DNA of 64,000 nt from Phallus indusiatus. Lineage: Eukaryota; Basidiomycota; Agaricomycetes; Phallales; Phallaceae. The DNA lies in the NCBI GenBank assembly GCA_027605045.1, contig JAQFWX010000010.1:62001-126000 (forward strand). Direction: 5' to 3'. Positions 19,661 to 30,241 of this stretch are shown one piece after another; the first letter of the stretch is position 1; each line of letters begins with the position of its first letter. Position numbers and translations under genes: made by a program. Under the pieces are notes generated by a model. That model saw nothing but the letters and a program-made list of their open reading frames with translations. It searched no databases and was not told the origin of the DNA.

Positions 19661-20231
19661 CTGTCCAGCCTCGTCAGCCGCTTGGTCGCTGCTTGGGGCT
19701 TGGGAGAGACCCTGTGAGAGGGGCCGGAGCCAACACGGGCTCGGTGCGTGGAGGGAGGTGACCGCTCGGGTGGGCGGGCTCCTCCTCTCCGCGACTGGGA
19801 CTCTCCGTCTGCTCCACGCATCTGCGGGGGAAAACTCTGCTCAATTTGTGGCAACCGCTGTATTTACATGTAATCTGACTGTCTTAATACATCCTGAAAT
19901 AAGATGTGCTTTGGGCGAGGGGGGGGATGGGACCAATCTACACGAACTGAAGAGGGAAGGAAAGAAGGGGAAAGAAAGAAAGAAAGAACGAACGAAAGAA
20001 AGAACGAAAGAAAGAAAGCAAGAGAAGCAGCCAAAGACGCAGCGGGGAACGCATGGACAACACCTGATGAGTGGGAGGGTGGGAGGGTGGGAAAGAAATA
20101 GCAAAGATCGAACGGGACGCTGGAGACGTCTGTGCCCTGCTGTCGTGGTCAGAGGAGAGATGACGACAACGGTGTGACAGCGACAGCGCTCACCTGCTCA
20201 GCTGGACGCTGGAGCCGGCCGGCACCTAGCT
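19661..20231. mobile_element. 571-bp GC-rich insertion in MBL copy 2, of unknown origin
   Basis: The boundaries come from alignment with the intact paralogue. No target duplication is seen. The composition is unlike the neighbourhood: a GC-rich left third, a short AT-rich middle, then a purine-rich stretch with a GAAA/GAAC microsatellite (about 19960-20030) and a G-run array (20073-20091). On the plus strand it ends GCCGGCCGGCACCTAGCT, a palindrome followed by CTAG, loosely like a Helitron 3' end, but the opposite end (CTGTCCAGCC) does not fit. ORFs inside are low-complexity. It may be a non-autonomous element, a captured fragment or an assembly error. Confidence 0.55.
19960..20030. repeat. 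(GAAA)n / (GAAC)n microsatellite
   Basis: An almost pure run of AAAG and AACG tetramers lies inside the 571-bp insert, giving a long lysine/glutamate/arginine frame on the plus strand that is a translation artefact. Confidence 0.85.
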
Positions 20232-20594
20232 CATTCCATCGGCAGCTGGAGTAGCCTCAATGACATTTTTGAATTTTTCAGACGAAATACTTTCTTTCAG
20301 AGTGGTCCACGATTGTCCAGATGGAGGTACGTATTGTCGAGGATCCTAATCAACACAAGCTATTTATTTTGGGGACGGAGGTGGATGTGAGAAAGCCATG
20401 TAAACTTACGTCACAGATATGGCAACTTGCGGGGGTCAAAGGCTCATCAAAGTCGTATTGCGTGCCACATGTTACGCAAATCACCTTGAGCAATTCGGAT
20501 TCGGGGATTCTGGTGCTCATTTCGCGTCTTGAACGTTGATGTGAAATTAGGATGGGTAAAGGATTGTTGGTGGACCGGAAGAAGTTGAATGTCA

Positions 20595-21330
20595 CCAGTT
20601 CACACAGTGTGTCACGTTCTAGGTTTTCACCGAAATTAGCATGGTGAATTAGAAAAGACGATACAAGGCCGGCATGCTTATATCCACAAGTTGCTTAATC
20701 TCGAAGCAGGGTTGGGCACCTAGCGAGATTTCTTAACACTCTGCATCGCATTTCTCAGCGAAAGACTCCTTAAACGCTTGTAACTCTGTGTGTCTGAAGA
20801 TAGGGAATCTGGGGAGAAGAGGCTGCGTTGGAGAGATGATTTATGAGGAAAGGTGATTTTTTGAGGACTACTGCAATTTCATTCTTAATGAATAGTAAGC
20901 CTTGGCTGATACACATGCAGACTTACACCAAGTTGATTTAGGACCGTTTATACTAGCGAAGCTGCATATTCCGCCATTGTTGAACTTCCGTTAAGCTGTA
21001 AGGGGTCAGTGATACGTGTCTGCGGAACCGGAATATGAATGATCAAGAGAGAGTCCGAAGTTATGACCCGAGATGAGAATGCGATAATTGACACCGTGTC
21101 TCCACTACGCGAAACATTGACGACAACAATGCGGCGATTTTAAAAACTTGAGCATGCCAACTTGAACAGCATCGGACCACGGAGAGTTCTCCGCCGCAGG
21201 ATTAGCGCCGTCGTGTAGTGGACGCGTCGTTCCGTTCTATTCCTGGTATAGCTCAGGTACGCTTTTTAAAAGTATCGAAGTTCATGAATTCAAAATTCTT
21301 GGATTCATTTTGGATCTTGAACCTTTGAAC
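20595..21330 (-). pseudogene. decayed inverted copy of the BIG1-like gene
   Basis: Read on the minus strand, this stretch follows the gene at 11503-12502 in order. It keeps the 5' flank (ACGACGGCGCTAATCCT against ACGGCGCTAATTCT), the first exon (ATTATCGCATTCTCATC; TATTCCGGTTCCGCAGAC), the second exon (TCACCTTTCCTCATAAA; CAGATTCCCTATC; GCTGAGAAATGC; AAGAAATCTCGCTAGGT; AGCATGCCGGCCTTG) and a possible trace of the third (CTAGAACGT). Stops such as TAA within ...GAGTGTTAAGAAATC and many indels break the frame. It lies just upstream of MBL copy 2, inverted relative to the intact gene about 8 kb away. The ends are approximate. Confidence 0.8.
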
Positions 21331-22122
21331 TCGTAGAGGTCTCTGAGCGCAGCATAATCATGTTACTTCCACATGCTGCGAATCTCCTTCGTGGCGCGCC
21401 GTGGGCGTAAACTTTTGGTCCATCTGTCAACATTTTGGTCGGAGGCCGGAAGCGTGGCTTCAAGAATTTCATCAAAATATGATGTACAATCTTTACATAG
21501 GTAAGATACCGAGCCAAGAGCTAATGAAAGGAGAACTGTGTTTACCACTCTATAGGAATCGATATCGTCTTTCAGATTGTTCCCAAGAGAGTAACCCCCG
21601 TAACCCGCTGCAATCGGGGTTCAGCAATGTCCGATTTGGAAGTCGAAAACTCATTCGCTCGCGCACAGTCAATAATAAACTCCTACGTTTATAAATGGCA
21701 TTCCCCCGAGCTGTCAAAAGTTGGGGGAAATGTTTGAGGTCAGTGCACATTGTCAGCTTAGACTTCCTGCCTCCATGTGTTAATGCCGAACCAACATCCA
21801 CACAGCATAAGGATCTCTTGACATGCAACGCGTCATGTGAATTCAGTTACCTCCGACACTTTGATCGGGCGACATATCGTACTCCGTTTGACTCGCTTTG
21901 TGCAAAATCCAATCAATAAATACTAATGACGACTGGTTCTTCAAACTATGGAGCTTCAGACTCAGCCGATTAGAATGGGACTTGGATATACCGAATTCCG
22001 TGTCTTATTGGATAATATAATTGGCTGCCACAATGCTTCTTTTAGATACAAGGTCGGTCCCTCCCTATATATAACTTGCGTAAATATTTCATTTGTCTAC
22101 CCATTTCCCCTCTTCTACATCG
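21331..22122. other. intergenic, upstream of the P450 gene
   Basis: Overlapping frames on both strands have no recognisable domain. A CTCCCTATATATAAC stretch near 22060-22075 is a plausible TATA element about 50 bp upstream of the P450 start. Confidence 0.4.
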
Positions 22123-24337
22123 ATGCCATACTCCGCGCTTGATACCTCAGTTGTTTCGCTATGCGTGGTCCTAGCTTCATACCTGTATTTCACCCGTTCT
22201 ACAGTCCCTAAAGGTATTGTTAACAGCGTTGTGGTTGTTGATGACGGAACTTACTACCTATTAACAGGTCTTCGGTTGCCTCCCGGTCCACCAAGAAAGC
22301 CAATCATCGGAAACTTTACAGACCTCCCCCCACCCGACAAGCCAGATTACGTCGCCTACGTGAACCTAGCAAAGAAATACGGCAAGTACTCCTTTTGCAT
22401 CTGCAATCAAAACTAACTTTGGGGAGCAGGTGATCTCGTTTACCTGAATGTTTTCGGACAATCAATTCTGCTGGTAAACTCATTTGAAATGGCGCATGAA
22501 CTTTTTGACAAGCGTGGTGCAATTTATTCTGATCGAGTGACGACACCTATGTTGCACGACTTGTAAGCAGCTCACGTTATACAGAAGACCGCTAAAAATT
22601 TTAATATCCGCCGTCCCGATTCTGGTTTAATGTCCCCTCAGAACCTCACTTGGACATACTGCATTGATCACTATGCCTTTTTCGGATAAAGTGACACGGC
22701 AACGTGCTATTATCCATGATCTTATATCACCAAAGAAAATGCCTGAATATTGGAGCATGCTGGAAGAAGCATCCAAGTCCGTTCAACATTACTCCTTTGG
22801 GTAAATGACACATTAATAGATTGGTCTTGTATTAGGACATTACTCTGTAATCTCAACTCCGACCCAGACAATTTGCAGATGCATATTAGGCACACCCTGG
22901 GTGCTTCTGTTATGGAGGTAAAACGTTCAGCTTTTTTGTGAATCTTAGTACGACCGACTCATTTCCTTCTTTGCAGTTGTTATATGGTATCAAAATTCTT
23001 CCAAAGGACGATCCTTTCGTTGAATTAGCCGAACAAACTCTTAAATGCATGACGGTAGCCTTGATTCCTGGGTCATATAAAGTCGATGTTTTACCAATAT
23101 GTATGTTTTCTTTTTTAAAAAATTTTCAGAAAAGGACTTTAATCTGGATTTGATACTCTTAGTGAAGTATCTCCCTTCATGGCTTCCCGGTTTAACATTT
23201 CCAGCGGCCGCTGCAGAACTTGACAGACTATACAGAGCTATGATAGAACTCCCTTTTGCAGCCGTGGAAAAAATGTTTGTGAGTACCATATTACTTTCAA
23301 ACCAAACACGATTTTCCGAGCGAGCGATTGACATATATGCAGAAATCCGGGCAAGCAAGACCATCGTTCGTTACAAATTACCTGGAAAGACTGCAGGTCG
23401 AGTCAGCTTCGGTAGAGGATACCAAGGAAACTATTCAACAAGTAGCAACCGTGCTCTATATTGGAGGAATTGATACCGTAAGCCAAATCACTCAACATGC
23501 TAATCTTTGAGCTAAATAATTAATAATTAATCCCTAGACGGATGTTGCGTTACAAACTTTCTTCCTAGCAATGGCACTTCATCCTGAAGTGCAAAAGAAG
23601 GCTCAGGAAGAATTGGACAGAATAGTCGGACAAGACAGTTTACCCTCGTTCAGTCATCAAGAAAGTCTTCCCTATATCGATGCTATCTGTAAAGAGATTC
23701 AGCGCTGGCATGCGGTCGCACCTCTTAGTTTACCTCACCGACTGATGCAAGATGATGTCGTTGGAGAGTATTTCATACCTAAAGGAACCCTGATTTTTGG
23801 AAATACAAGGTAAAATTACATTTATTTCTGAATAGTCCGGATAAATAATTTAAGCGATTTTTGAATAGAGCACTTCTTCGGTCGACAACAAAGTACGGAC
23901 CCGATGCAGACAAGTTTAAACCGGAGAGATTTTTGAACGGAAAGTTGGGTTTTCCAGATGTTGCTTTCGGTTACGGAAGACGGTAGGATTTTTAAACGCC
24001 ATTATGAAATTTTTTTTTCATATCTTTTTTTTTGTTTTGCAGAATCTGTCCCGGAAGATATTTCGCAGAAGCCGGAGTTTTCATTACGGTCGCCTCCGCT
24101 CTTCACATGTTTAATATATCCCCTTACGACGAACAAGAACTTCGAAATATATTTGAGAATGATCTATTTGATAGAGGTTCTCTTTCGTACGTGTTAAACT
24201 TCTTTTCCGTGCTTTGACCCAAAAAAAGTTAAAACTCACATTATTTAACGATTAGGCGTCCAGCTGTACCTTACCGCTGTAAATTCCAAGTTCGCCCAGG
24301 ATTGGAGAAGACGATGCAGCAGATTATGATAAGATAA
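22123..24337 (+). CDS. cytochrome P450 monooxygenase, microsomal
   Basis: Twelve exons (22123-22213, 22268-22381, 22430-22562, 22642-22800, 22836-22917, 22977-23100, 23163-23278, 23343-23477, 23538-23809, 23869-23982, 24043-24186, 24256-24337) give 521 residues. An N-terminal hydrophobic anchor precedes the hinge LRLPPGPPRKPIIGN. The I-helix reads YIGGIDTTD, the ExxR pair is in KEIQRW (about 371-374), YGPDADKFKPERF follows, and the heme loop is FGYGRRICPGRYFAEA with the cysteine near 449. It resembles the large Agaricomycete P450 sets annotated as O-methylsterigmatocystin-oxidoreductase-like; the substrate cannot be told. The second intron (22382-22429) has a GC donor. No other secondary-metabolism gene is adjacent. 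Confidence 0.93.
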
Positions 24338-24728
24338 TTGTGTATATGTATGTATATGTATACGAGAGACTTAATTGAGTTGAGCCATGTGATGCAGATC
24401 ATTGTTTCGTGTGTATCTTAGTACTACTGCTTACGATATAATATTCATTTCGTCAACCGTTTCAGAACATGGCGTGATCTTGAGATCTTAGATTGAAGTT
24501 ATTGTCAGGTTCTCTTCGTCAATTCTAAACTAACAGTTGCGTCTTTATACATCGGGCAAGATTTGAAGATTTGAGGTGCCACGAGCCCACGACAGGCCAG
24601 GAGAGACCGGTGTCCTCGGGCATGTCGCCGTCGTCTTCAAAACGTTTTTTCCTTCCCTTCCTTCCCTTCTTTCAGCATCTTCGCATAACGCTCACTTTTT
24701 GAGAAGGTTTATGTTGGCCTATTAGTAG
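24338..24728. other. intergenic, P450 3' end and promoter of membrane copy B
   Basis: It contains a short TATG/TATA repeat (GTATATGTATGTATATG, about 24338-24360) just after the P450 stop and a pyrimidine-rich CCTTCC run near 24650-24670 upstream of copy B. No gene is seen. Confidence 0.45.
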
Positions 24729-25751
24729 ATGTCGCCTCAACCCTCTGAATCCGGATCCGATTGCGATTCCACATTTCCATCTCTTAAATATGACATCGCC
24801 TCAAAAAAACGATCAATAACTATAGCAGCTATCATAATATTTCTTATTAATGGTCTTATTCCTGCTGTTGTCTATTACATTCTACAATACGGTGAGCCAA
24901 AAACAGCTTAATACAACCAAAAAGCAACTTTCGTTCATTAACCACTCTAACATAGGTACTTCCGTCTCACGAAGTACAGTCATCAACGTTTGCCAAATTT
25001 CATCCACGCTGTCAGCCTTAGAATGGCCATGGCGATTATACATTTTACTGCGAAGGAACGGAGAACGTGCACCTCAAAACCGATCTTTTCTGACCTTGGA
25101 TTTCTTTCAATGGTGCTTTTGCAAGTATATTTTCGCCTTTTTCTAATGAAAATATATTTATCAGTGCACAGTACTCGGAATAATACTAGTAACCATTTTT
25201 ATCGTCGTGGCTACGATGTTCAATAGCATGCGGTGGTTCATGTTTGGATTTGTTGCACTGTTCGGTGTAGTCGCTATCGCGCTCCTTCTCACGTGGATCT
25301 TGGCATATAAAAAAGTGAGCATACCAATTCAAATGTCTTCGCTTCAACCCGGCACGATAGCCCGACCAGCAATCTACTTCCTGTGAGCTTGTTTCATCAG
25401 AACTCATCGGGATTTCCTCTCACGAGTTTTAGAATCGAAGATCTTACTGCCTGCGATGGAGGAGCGGGACAAGCCTATCGTGAACGACTAAACACAAGAT
25501 GGGAAAGCTCCCCTCTGCTTCGCAAACTCCTGATGGATCTGACGTTTCTACCTGCAATTGGATTTCTCATTCAAACTGGTCTTCAATTCGTGATATTGTT
25601 TGTCGCTTCAGAAGTGGTTTATGTGGCTCTTTCTACTGCCGTATTATGGGGCTGGTTTGCTTTGACATTGCTGTGGGGGTGGAAGTATGCAGAAAAAGGG
25701 TTAAGAAGGGAGAGAGATACGTGGCATGGCTCGTCAAAGAGTTTGATGTAG
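24729..25751 (+). CDS. conserved fungal multi-pass membrane protein, paralogue B
   Basis: Four exons (24729-24891, 24956-25120, 25172-25382, 25433-25751) give 285 residues. It shares FPSLKYDIASKKRSI, LEWPWRLYILLRRNGERAP, FNSMRWFMFGFVALF, ARPAIYFLIEDLTACDGGAG and QAYRERLN with copy A, its closer relative, and with copy C. The function is unknown; about six membrane segments are predicted from hydrophobicity. Exon 2 ends at a GC donor (GCAAGT at 25121), at the same codon as in the other two copies. It is transcribed opposite to A and C and lies 9 kb from A. Confidence 0.86.
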
Positions 25752-26447
25752 ATTTGATTTGGCTTCTGTTTCTTCTTTAATCTACTATTCAAAAAATAAT
25801 TACTTATTGGCATGCTATCATTTACATAACAATTTGGAAATTTGGAGTAGTACGTAGCTGTAACCCATTCACTTACCAATTACATTAGCATCGACTTCAA
25901 GTTATGGAACCTTTACGCCTGCTGATTAGTCTGGGCTATATCGGAGCATATCCCCATTGGTGAAGATGAACTTAAAGGTAATGGTGAAATATCGTGAACA
26001 TAGCATTCGTGATCGTAGCCGTATCATGCCCACAATTTGCGAAATCAGCGACTTTGAGCGAGGTTCTCAAGGCTTCTTATGAGTTCCTTAGTTTATTTGA
26101 ATTTGATGGTGGCCGTCGACGAGTACATGAATATCTAGACCATGCGAACGTGACGCGTGCGTGATTCGTGACGTAGACGCTCATAAAATCAGTTCTTCAA
26201 CATTTTCTGTTTCTTTGTCCTAATCATCGACATCGATCATAAGTGATTTCCACTTTTTGTAGCAACATGAAAGGTGAGGACTACATTGCATTTCACGCAT
26301 ATCTCATGATTCTCATCCAACAACTAAAAGACAATATTATAAAGCTAATTATACTAATTTCGCCGGGAAACCCATATCCTTGATGAAAAGGTACATGACA
26401 TCCATATGTCAACCAATAGGTAAATGCTAACATATTCCTCTCAGCAA
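25752..26447. other. intergenic between two convergent genes
   Basis: Copy B ends at 25751 and the MYND gene ends at 26448 on the other strand, so this is a convergent 3'-3' spacer. I see no gene, RNA or repeat in it. Confidence 0.4.
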
Positions 26448-27559
26448 TCAGTCCTTCGGAATGACTCCTTTTAAATAAGCATCCCAACGTCCTTTTTTAT
26501 TCAATTTCATCAGATCAGGTTCTGTGTACGGATTAAAGCTGTCATGGGTATCTGTGAGTTAAAAGTGTGCAAAGAGATGACGAAGTAGTGATTTACTTTG
26601 GACGTTCAGTGATCAATCTAACCCATTTCATGAGCTCCACTTGTTCGCTAGTTGGCGCCCGAGATGCGAAAGCTGCTTTGATTTCGATCCATTTCTCAGT
26701 TTCATGACAGTCTTCTATAGGACCGCATCCAAAACCCCGCCATACGACCGGTCTATTGTCCCGCGCCCAGGATGTGGACAAATACGATATTCTGCATGTC
26801 CAAATATCACCCTGGATGGTCAAATTCGGTTAATACCTAGCTCAGTGGCAAGTGCATGCAAAATTTACTCACGCCGAGGCCATAATAATACACCAATGGA
26901 GCTAGCACTCCATTTATCGTGACTCGCTCTCGATATTCGCCATCAAGAGCGAAAATATACCAAAGCTCCACGTTTTTCTCATTGATACGGTTGCCCCCCG
27001 CAGAATCTCCTTCTCCTTCCCCATCATATAGTTGTAACAACGCCCCATCCCCGAAGCGAATATATTCAGCTTCAAGATTTGGATATTGTTTGAGGAAGTG
27101 GAAGCTGTGGAATGTTTGGTTTTGGACGGGCAAAAACATATATTGTATGACTTGGTGGAATTGTCTGAAGCTCCACCACGCAGGGACGAGCACGTTCCGT
27201 ATACTTAGCGGCATCTCGCGATCCATGATCTGTACTTCAAAATGATATACTTGTCTGGGGAAAATACATTAATTTGACGAGGCAGATTGGTATCTAAATG
27301 AGTTAGTTAGACTCACCTGCCGCAGTATATTTGGTGATCTTTCCAATCCTATTTGCCAATTTATTACATGACAGTTGAGTGTAATAAAGTGAAAACATAC
27401 CCTTTTTTGACATTGGGTGCCACAATAATACGATCTGGGGACAGAATCGCTACACGCGCTGCAGTACAGGGTTCCTGGTTTTTGACATGATGCCTTCCAG
27501 CATTTCACTGGAAGTGACCCGGCATTCGCTGCATCTGCTGGCTGGGGTATGTTTGACAT
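26448..27559 (-). CDS. MYND zinc finger + PRiA4_ORF3-like protein
   Basis: Five exons (26448-26538, 26597-26811, 26873-27254, 27317-27348, 27401-27559) give 292 residues. Residues about 20-64 form a MYND finger (CWKASCQKPGTLYCSAC..YCGTQCQKR-DWKDHQIYC), spread over exons 1 and 2; exon 2 is only 32 nt. The rest, from YHFEVQIMDREMPLSIRNVLVPAWWSF and FHQVIQYMF on, resembles the pRiA4b ORF-3 / IS1096 TnpR-like domain, a fold of bacterial plasmid origin often found in fungal MYND proteins. MYND fingers bind proline-rich peptides, so a nuclear adaptor role is possible, but the function is not known. The C-terminus is ...WDAYLKGVIPKD. Confidence 0.8.
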
Positions 27560-28222
27560 TGTGAAGAGAAAGGGGTTATACGACAGAGAGGGTTATAAAA
27601 GTGTTTAAATGAGAGGAAATTTGTCTCTTGACTCGCGATGAATTGGATTCAGCGGGGTGTTTGATATGGGAACTCTGTGAATCGCATACGGGGTTTATAT
27701 ATGTTATTGCATTCAGGACAGAGAGTCGTATGTCATAGACTACTAGAAGATGAACAAGGTTATTGTGTATTTGCCTCTATGGACACGGAATGAGTTGTAG
27801 GACTCAAGGACATGTGTAATGTCCGCAAATTCAATTGTTCTCGAAAAGATATGGAAAGGGGCAATTTAGCGACTGGACAAGACAAACAAAAAAAACAACT
27901 TTATACAGACATCAATCTACACGCTCCAAAATACACATGAAGCTACTCTAGTACTTCAGCATCGCACAAGATCTTCAATGATTAATAGCTTGACTTTTGG
28001 GCTTGCGCTGCGTTACTCATTCATTGGATTTATTCAAAAGAAAATTCATTCTTTTTTACAAGATGAAGGCTGGTTGTATTACGTGTGGTTGACAGTTTCT
28101 TGAACTCGCTCAATCCGAGACGCGAGATTTCTCTACTGTTACTTTGTACATTCTAGATTACGGTAGTAACTCTTTTCGACTAGTGTCGCATGTCTTTATA
28201 AATTATTGGTTTCTATAGTTAA
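27560..28222. other. intergenic, nothing recognised
   Basis: This is the promoter side of the MYND gene and the 3' flank of the DUF6533 gene. It is AT-rich with A-runs near 27885-27900; no coding potential or repeat is seen. Confidence 0.4.
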
Positions 28223-30241
28223 TTAGGGTTCTGAAATTTGTCCCTCAGTGGCAGGATTTGGAGGATTGATGTCTGATGTTTCGACTCGAAGTTCGGTACT
28301 AGTACCTGCGGCAATTACGCGTCCCTGCGTTTTGAAAACCAAATCGGTATTCGTCATATACGATTGTTGCTGCGGACCCCCGATTTCATATAAGTGTAGG
28401 ATGAAATGACAACCCTGAGAGAATTAGTTAGTACGCCAGCCTCAGAGGCGCGAGCTTAGAGAGATCAAATGCTTACACAAAATGAATAGACAACAAGTTC
28501 GATTCTATATAGATGGTGAGCGAATTGTAAACAATGACCTGTGTGCAATTGAACATACATCGCTGAAAATCCTGCAAAAGGGTTATGCTCTCGGAAAAGG
28601 AATATGATACCCAGTACGATGACAGCTAAAGTTTCGGTGAGATGTAGGAATTACACGGTAACACATCTATTAATATAAAACCGCACCTGTGTTTCTAATT
28701 ATTGTGTCAGTAAATTGAGGCACAAAAGAGCAATATATGACTCACGCAAAATAGAAGATAACCCCGTCTAGAAAGATCACCTTCATAACCTCAGGGAGTT
28801 TCAACTCCTGTTTGAGATTCCAAAGATCCTGATGAATCGTGATAGTTTTCTCAAACACTTTATACACAGATAATCCAAAGAATATTGCTGGTGAGAAATA
28901 AATGTTAGTCTTAGTAAGTTTTCTGTTTTCTGATTTGGTACATACTTGCTTGAACTAAAGCGGGAACCCTGGACACAATCTATATGATCATTCATGTCAA
29001 ACTTGAAGAAAGTAGCTCACCAAGCGGCTAATGTGACTTTGTATGACAACTGCTCGCCCACAGAAAATAAACAGCCAGGAATAGGTACGTTGATTGTGAA
29101 AGGTATCAGGTTTTTGTCCACAGTGACAACGGATTCGATGCCACCATATATAACGAACTGAAGATAGAGTTGGATTGTTGAAACAAAGAAGCATGTGAAA
29201 TATACCGCTGATTCGACTGATATGGCATTAGGAGAATTATCCGCACGGGCAAGTCCAAAAATTGTCAGTACTCAGAGCTACCGTACTATTATTAACGACT
29301 CACCTAGATAAAGGGGTACTACCAAACATAACACTATAAAGCCGTTCAGATTAGAGTTCAAGGAAACAAAACTCAATTTCTTACTGACGTTTATTATTTC
29401 GACCATATAGCGCATAAATCCGTAGCAAAAGGATGAGGTTAACGATGATCTCATTGACCTGTGGCCCAACACTAGTTATTTTGATATCCGTCAGTTACGG
29501 GATTCAAACTTTTAAACCTGTTGTTACCTAGAATACCACGTCAAGAAAGAGTGACAGCTAAGAGAATTAACGATGTCAACTATGTGTTGTTGTTCTTTTT
29601 CAATAAGCAAATCTATAGGTTTACCTCTAAATGGGCGTGATGAGACTTGGGAAACGCAAACATGTATAATTGAATGGACTTACGCTCAAGGACCTATCCG
29701 TGAGGACCGACACTATCGGATTATGAACAAAAATTCACAAAGGATATGATATGACAAAAAAGTTTACTGAAGAATACAGTCCTAAATTCGGTATTAGCAA
29801 CACTAGCAGTGGAAGTGATAACCTAAATATTTGTGTCACTCTTACCCTGAACTCAACAACCCATAATATCGAGCAATGATATACAAGAATTTTGAAAAAG
29901 TAAATGGTTTTCTGGAATCGCCATTCATTAGAAACGAAGTGAAGCATATTAGAAATCGAAACAACCTCCAAACGAACTCAACCTGAAAATAGAAGTTCGA
30001 AAATTAAACAATGATGGATGGTTGGTCAAAAACTGTAACAGACCTCCTTAGACAAAGTCAACACGGTATCATATAGCAATAGAGCGAATACTGCGGCTGC
30101 AACAAAAAACATGAGACATTTACAGTGAAAATCATGACAGAAAATATTACTTGTAAAGTAATTAAGTGCATAGATTTGACTGAGTGTTTTCTCAAACAGT
30201 TCAAATTCTTGAATGAGTGAACCTAATGAGTTTGAATCCAT
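28223..30241 (-). CDS. DUF6533-type integral membrane protein
   Basis: A many-exon gene whose ends are clear and whose middle is approximate. Start MDSNSLGSLIQEFEL at 30241; exons 30151-30241, 30044-30096, 29966-29982 (17 nt) and 29846-29911 join in phase to read ...AVFALLLYDTVLTLSKEVEFVWRKPFTFSKFLYIIARYYGLL in fragments, the DUF6533 signature. Later pieces show VNLILLLRIYALYGRNNK (about 29.4 kb), a hydrophobic stretch ending YKVTLAAW (29.05 kb), IFLDGVIFYFA (28.75 kb) and a hydrophilic tail ending TSDINPPNPATEGQISEP. These are the landmarks of a large mushroom-specific family of about seven-helix membrane proteins with no known function. One exon between 29.5 and 29.85 kb I could not place with certainty. 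Confidence 0.8.

Larger units (their letters stand above)
18790..20520 (-). pseudogene. metallo-beta-lactamase-fold hydrolase, copy 2, split by a 571-bp insert
   Basis: Exons 18790-18993, 19045-19116, 19175-19477, 19538-19660 plus 20232-20345, and 20410-20520 correspond one to one with copy 1. Start MSTRIPESELLK, zinc ribbon CVTCGTQYD...CHIC, then GHFPGSMILHW and IFTADSVMIVP are all kept. Exon 2 is interrupted between ...ATPADGM and IYTIVTQP; the two halves add up to 237 nt, exactly the length of exon 2 in copy 1. The insert brings an in-frame TAG at once (ATG AGC TAG) and has no GT at its 5' border in coding sense, so ordinary splicing cannot remove it cleanly. Unless the insert is an assembly artefact, this copy is broken. 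Confidence 0.8.

Noticed and set aside
19644..20177. 177-codon ORF through the microsatellite in the MBL2 insert
   Set aside because: The lysine/glutamate/arginine run comes from the GAAA repeat and the flanks belong to the MBL exon in the other strand.
19661..20231. The MBL2 insert as a Helitron
   Set aside because: The CTAG end after a GC palindrome is suggestive, but the other end is not TC and the A/T insertion site rule is not met.
22123..27559. Secondary-metabolite cluster around the P450
   Set aside because: No synthase, transporter or tailoring enzymes adjoin it; neighbours are membrane proteins and a MYND protein.
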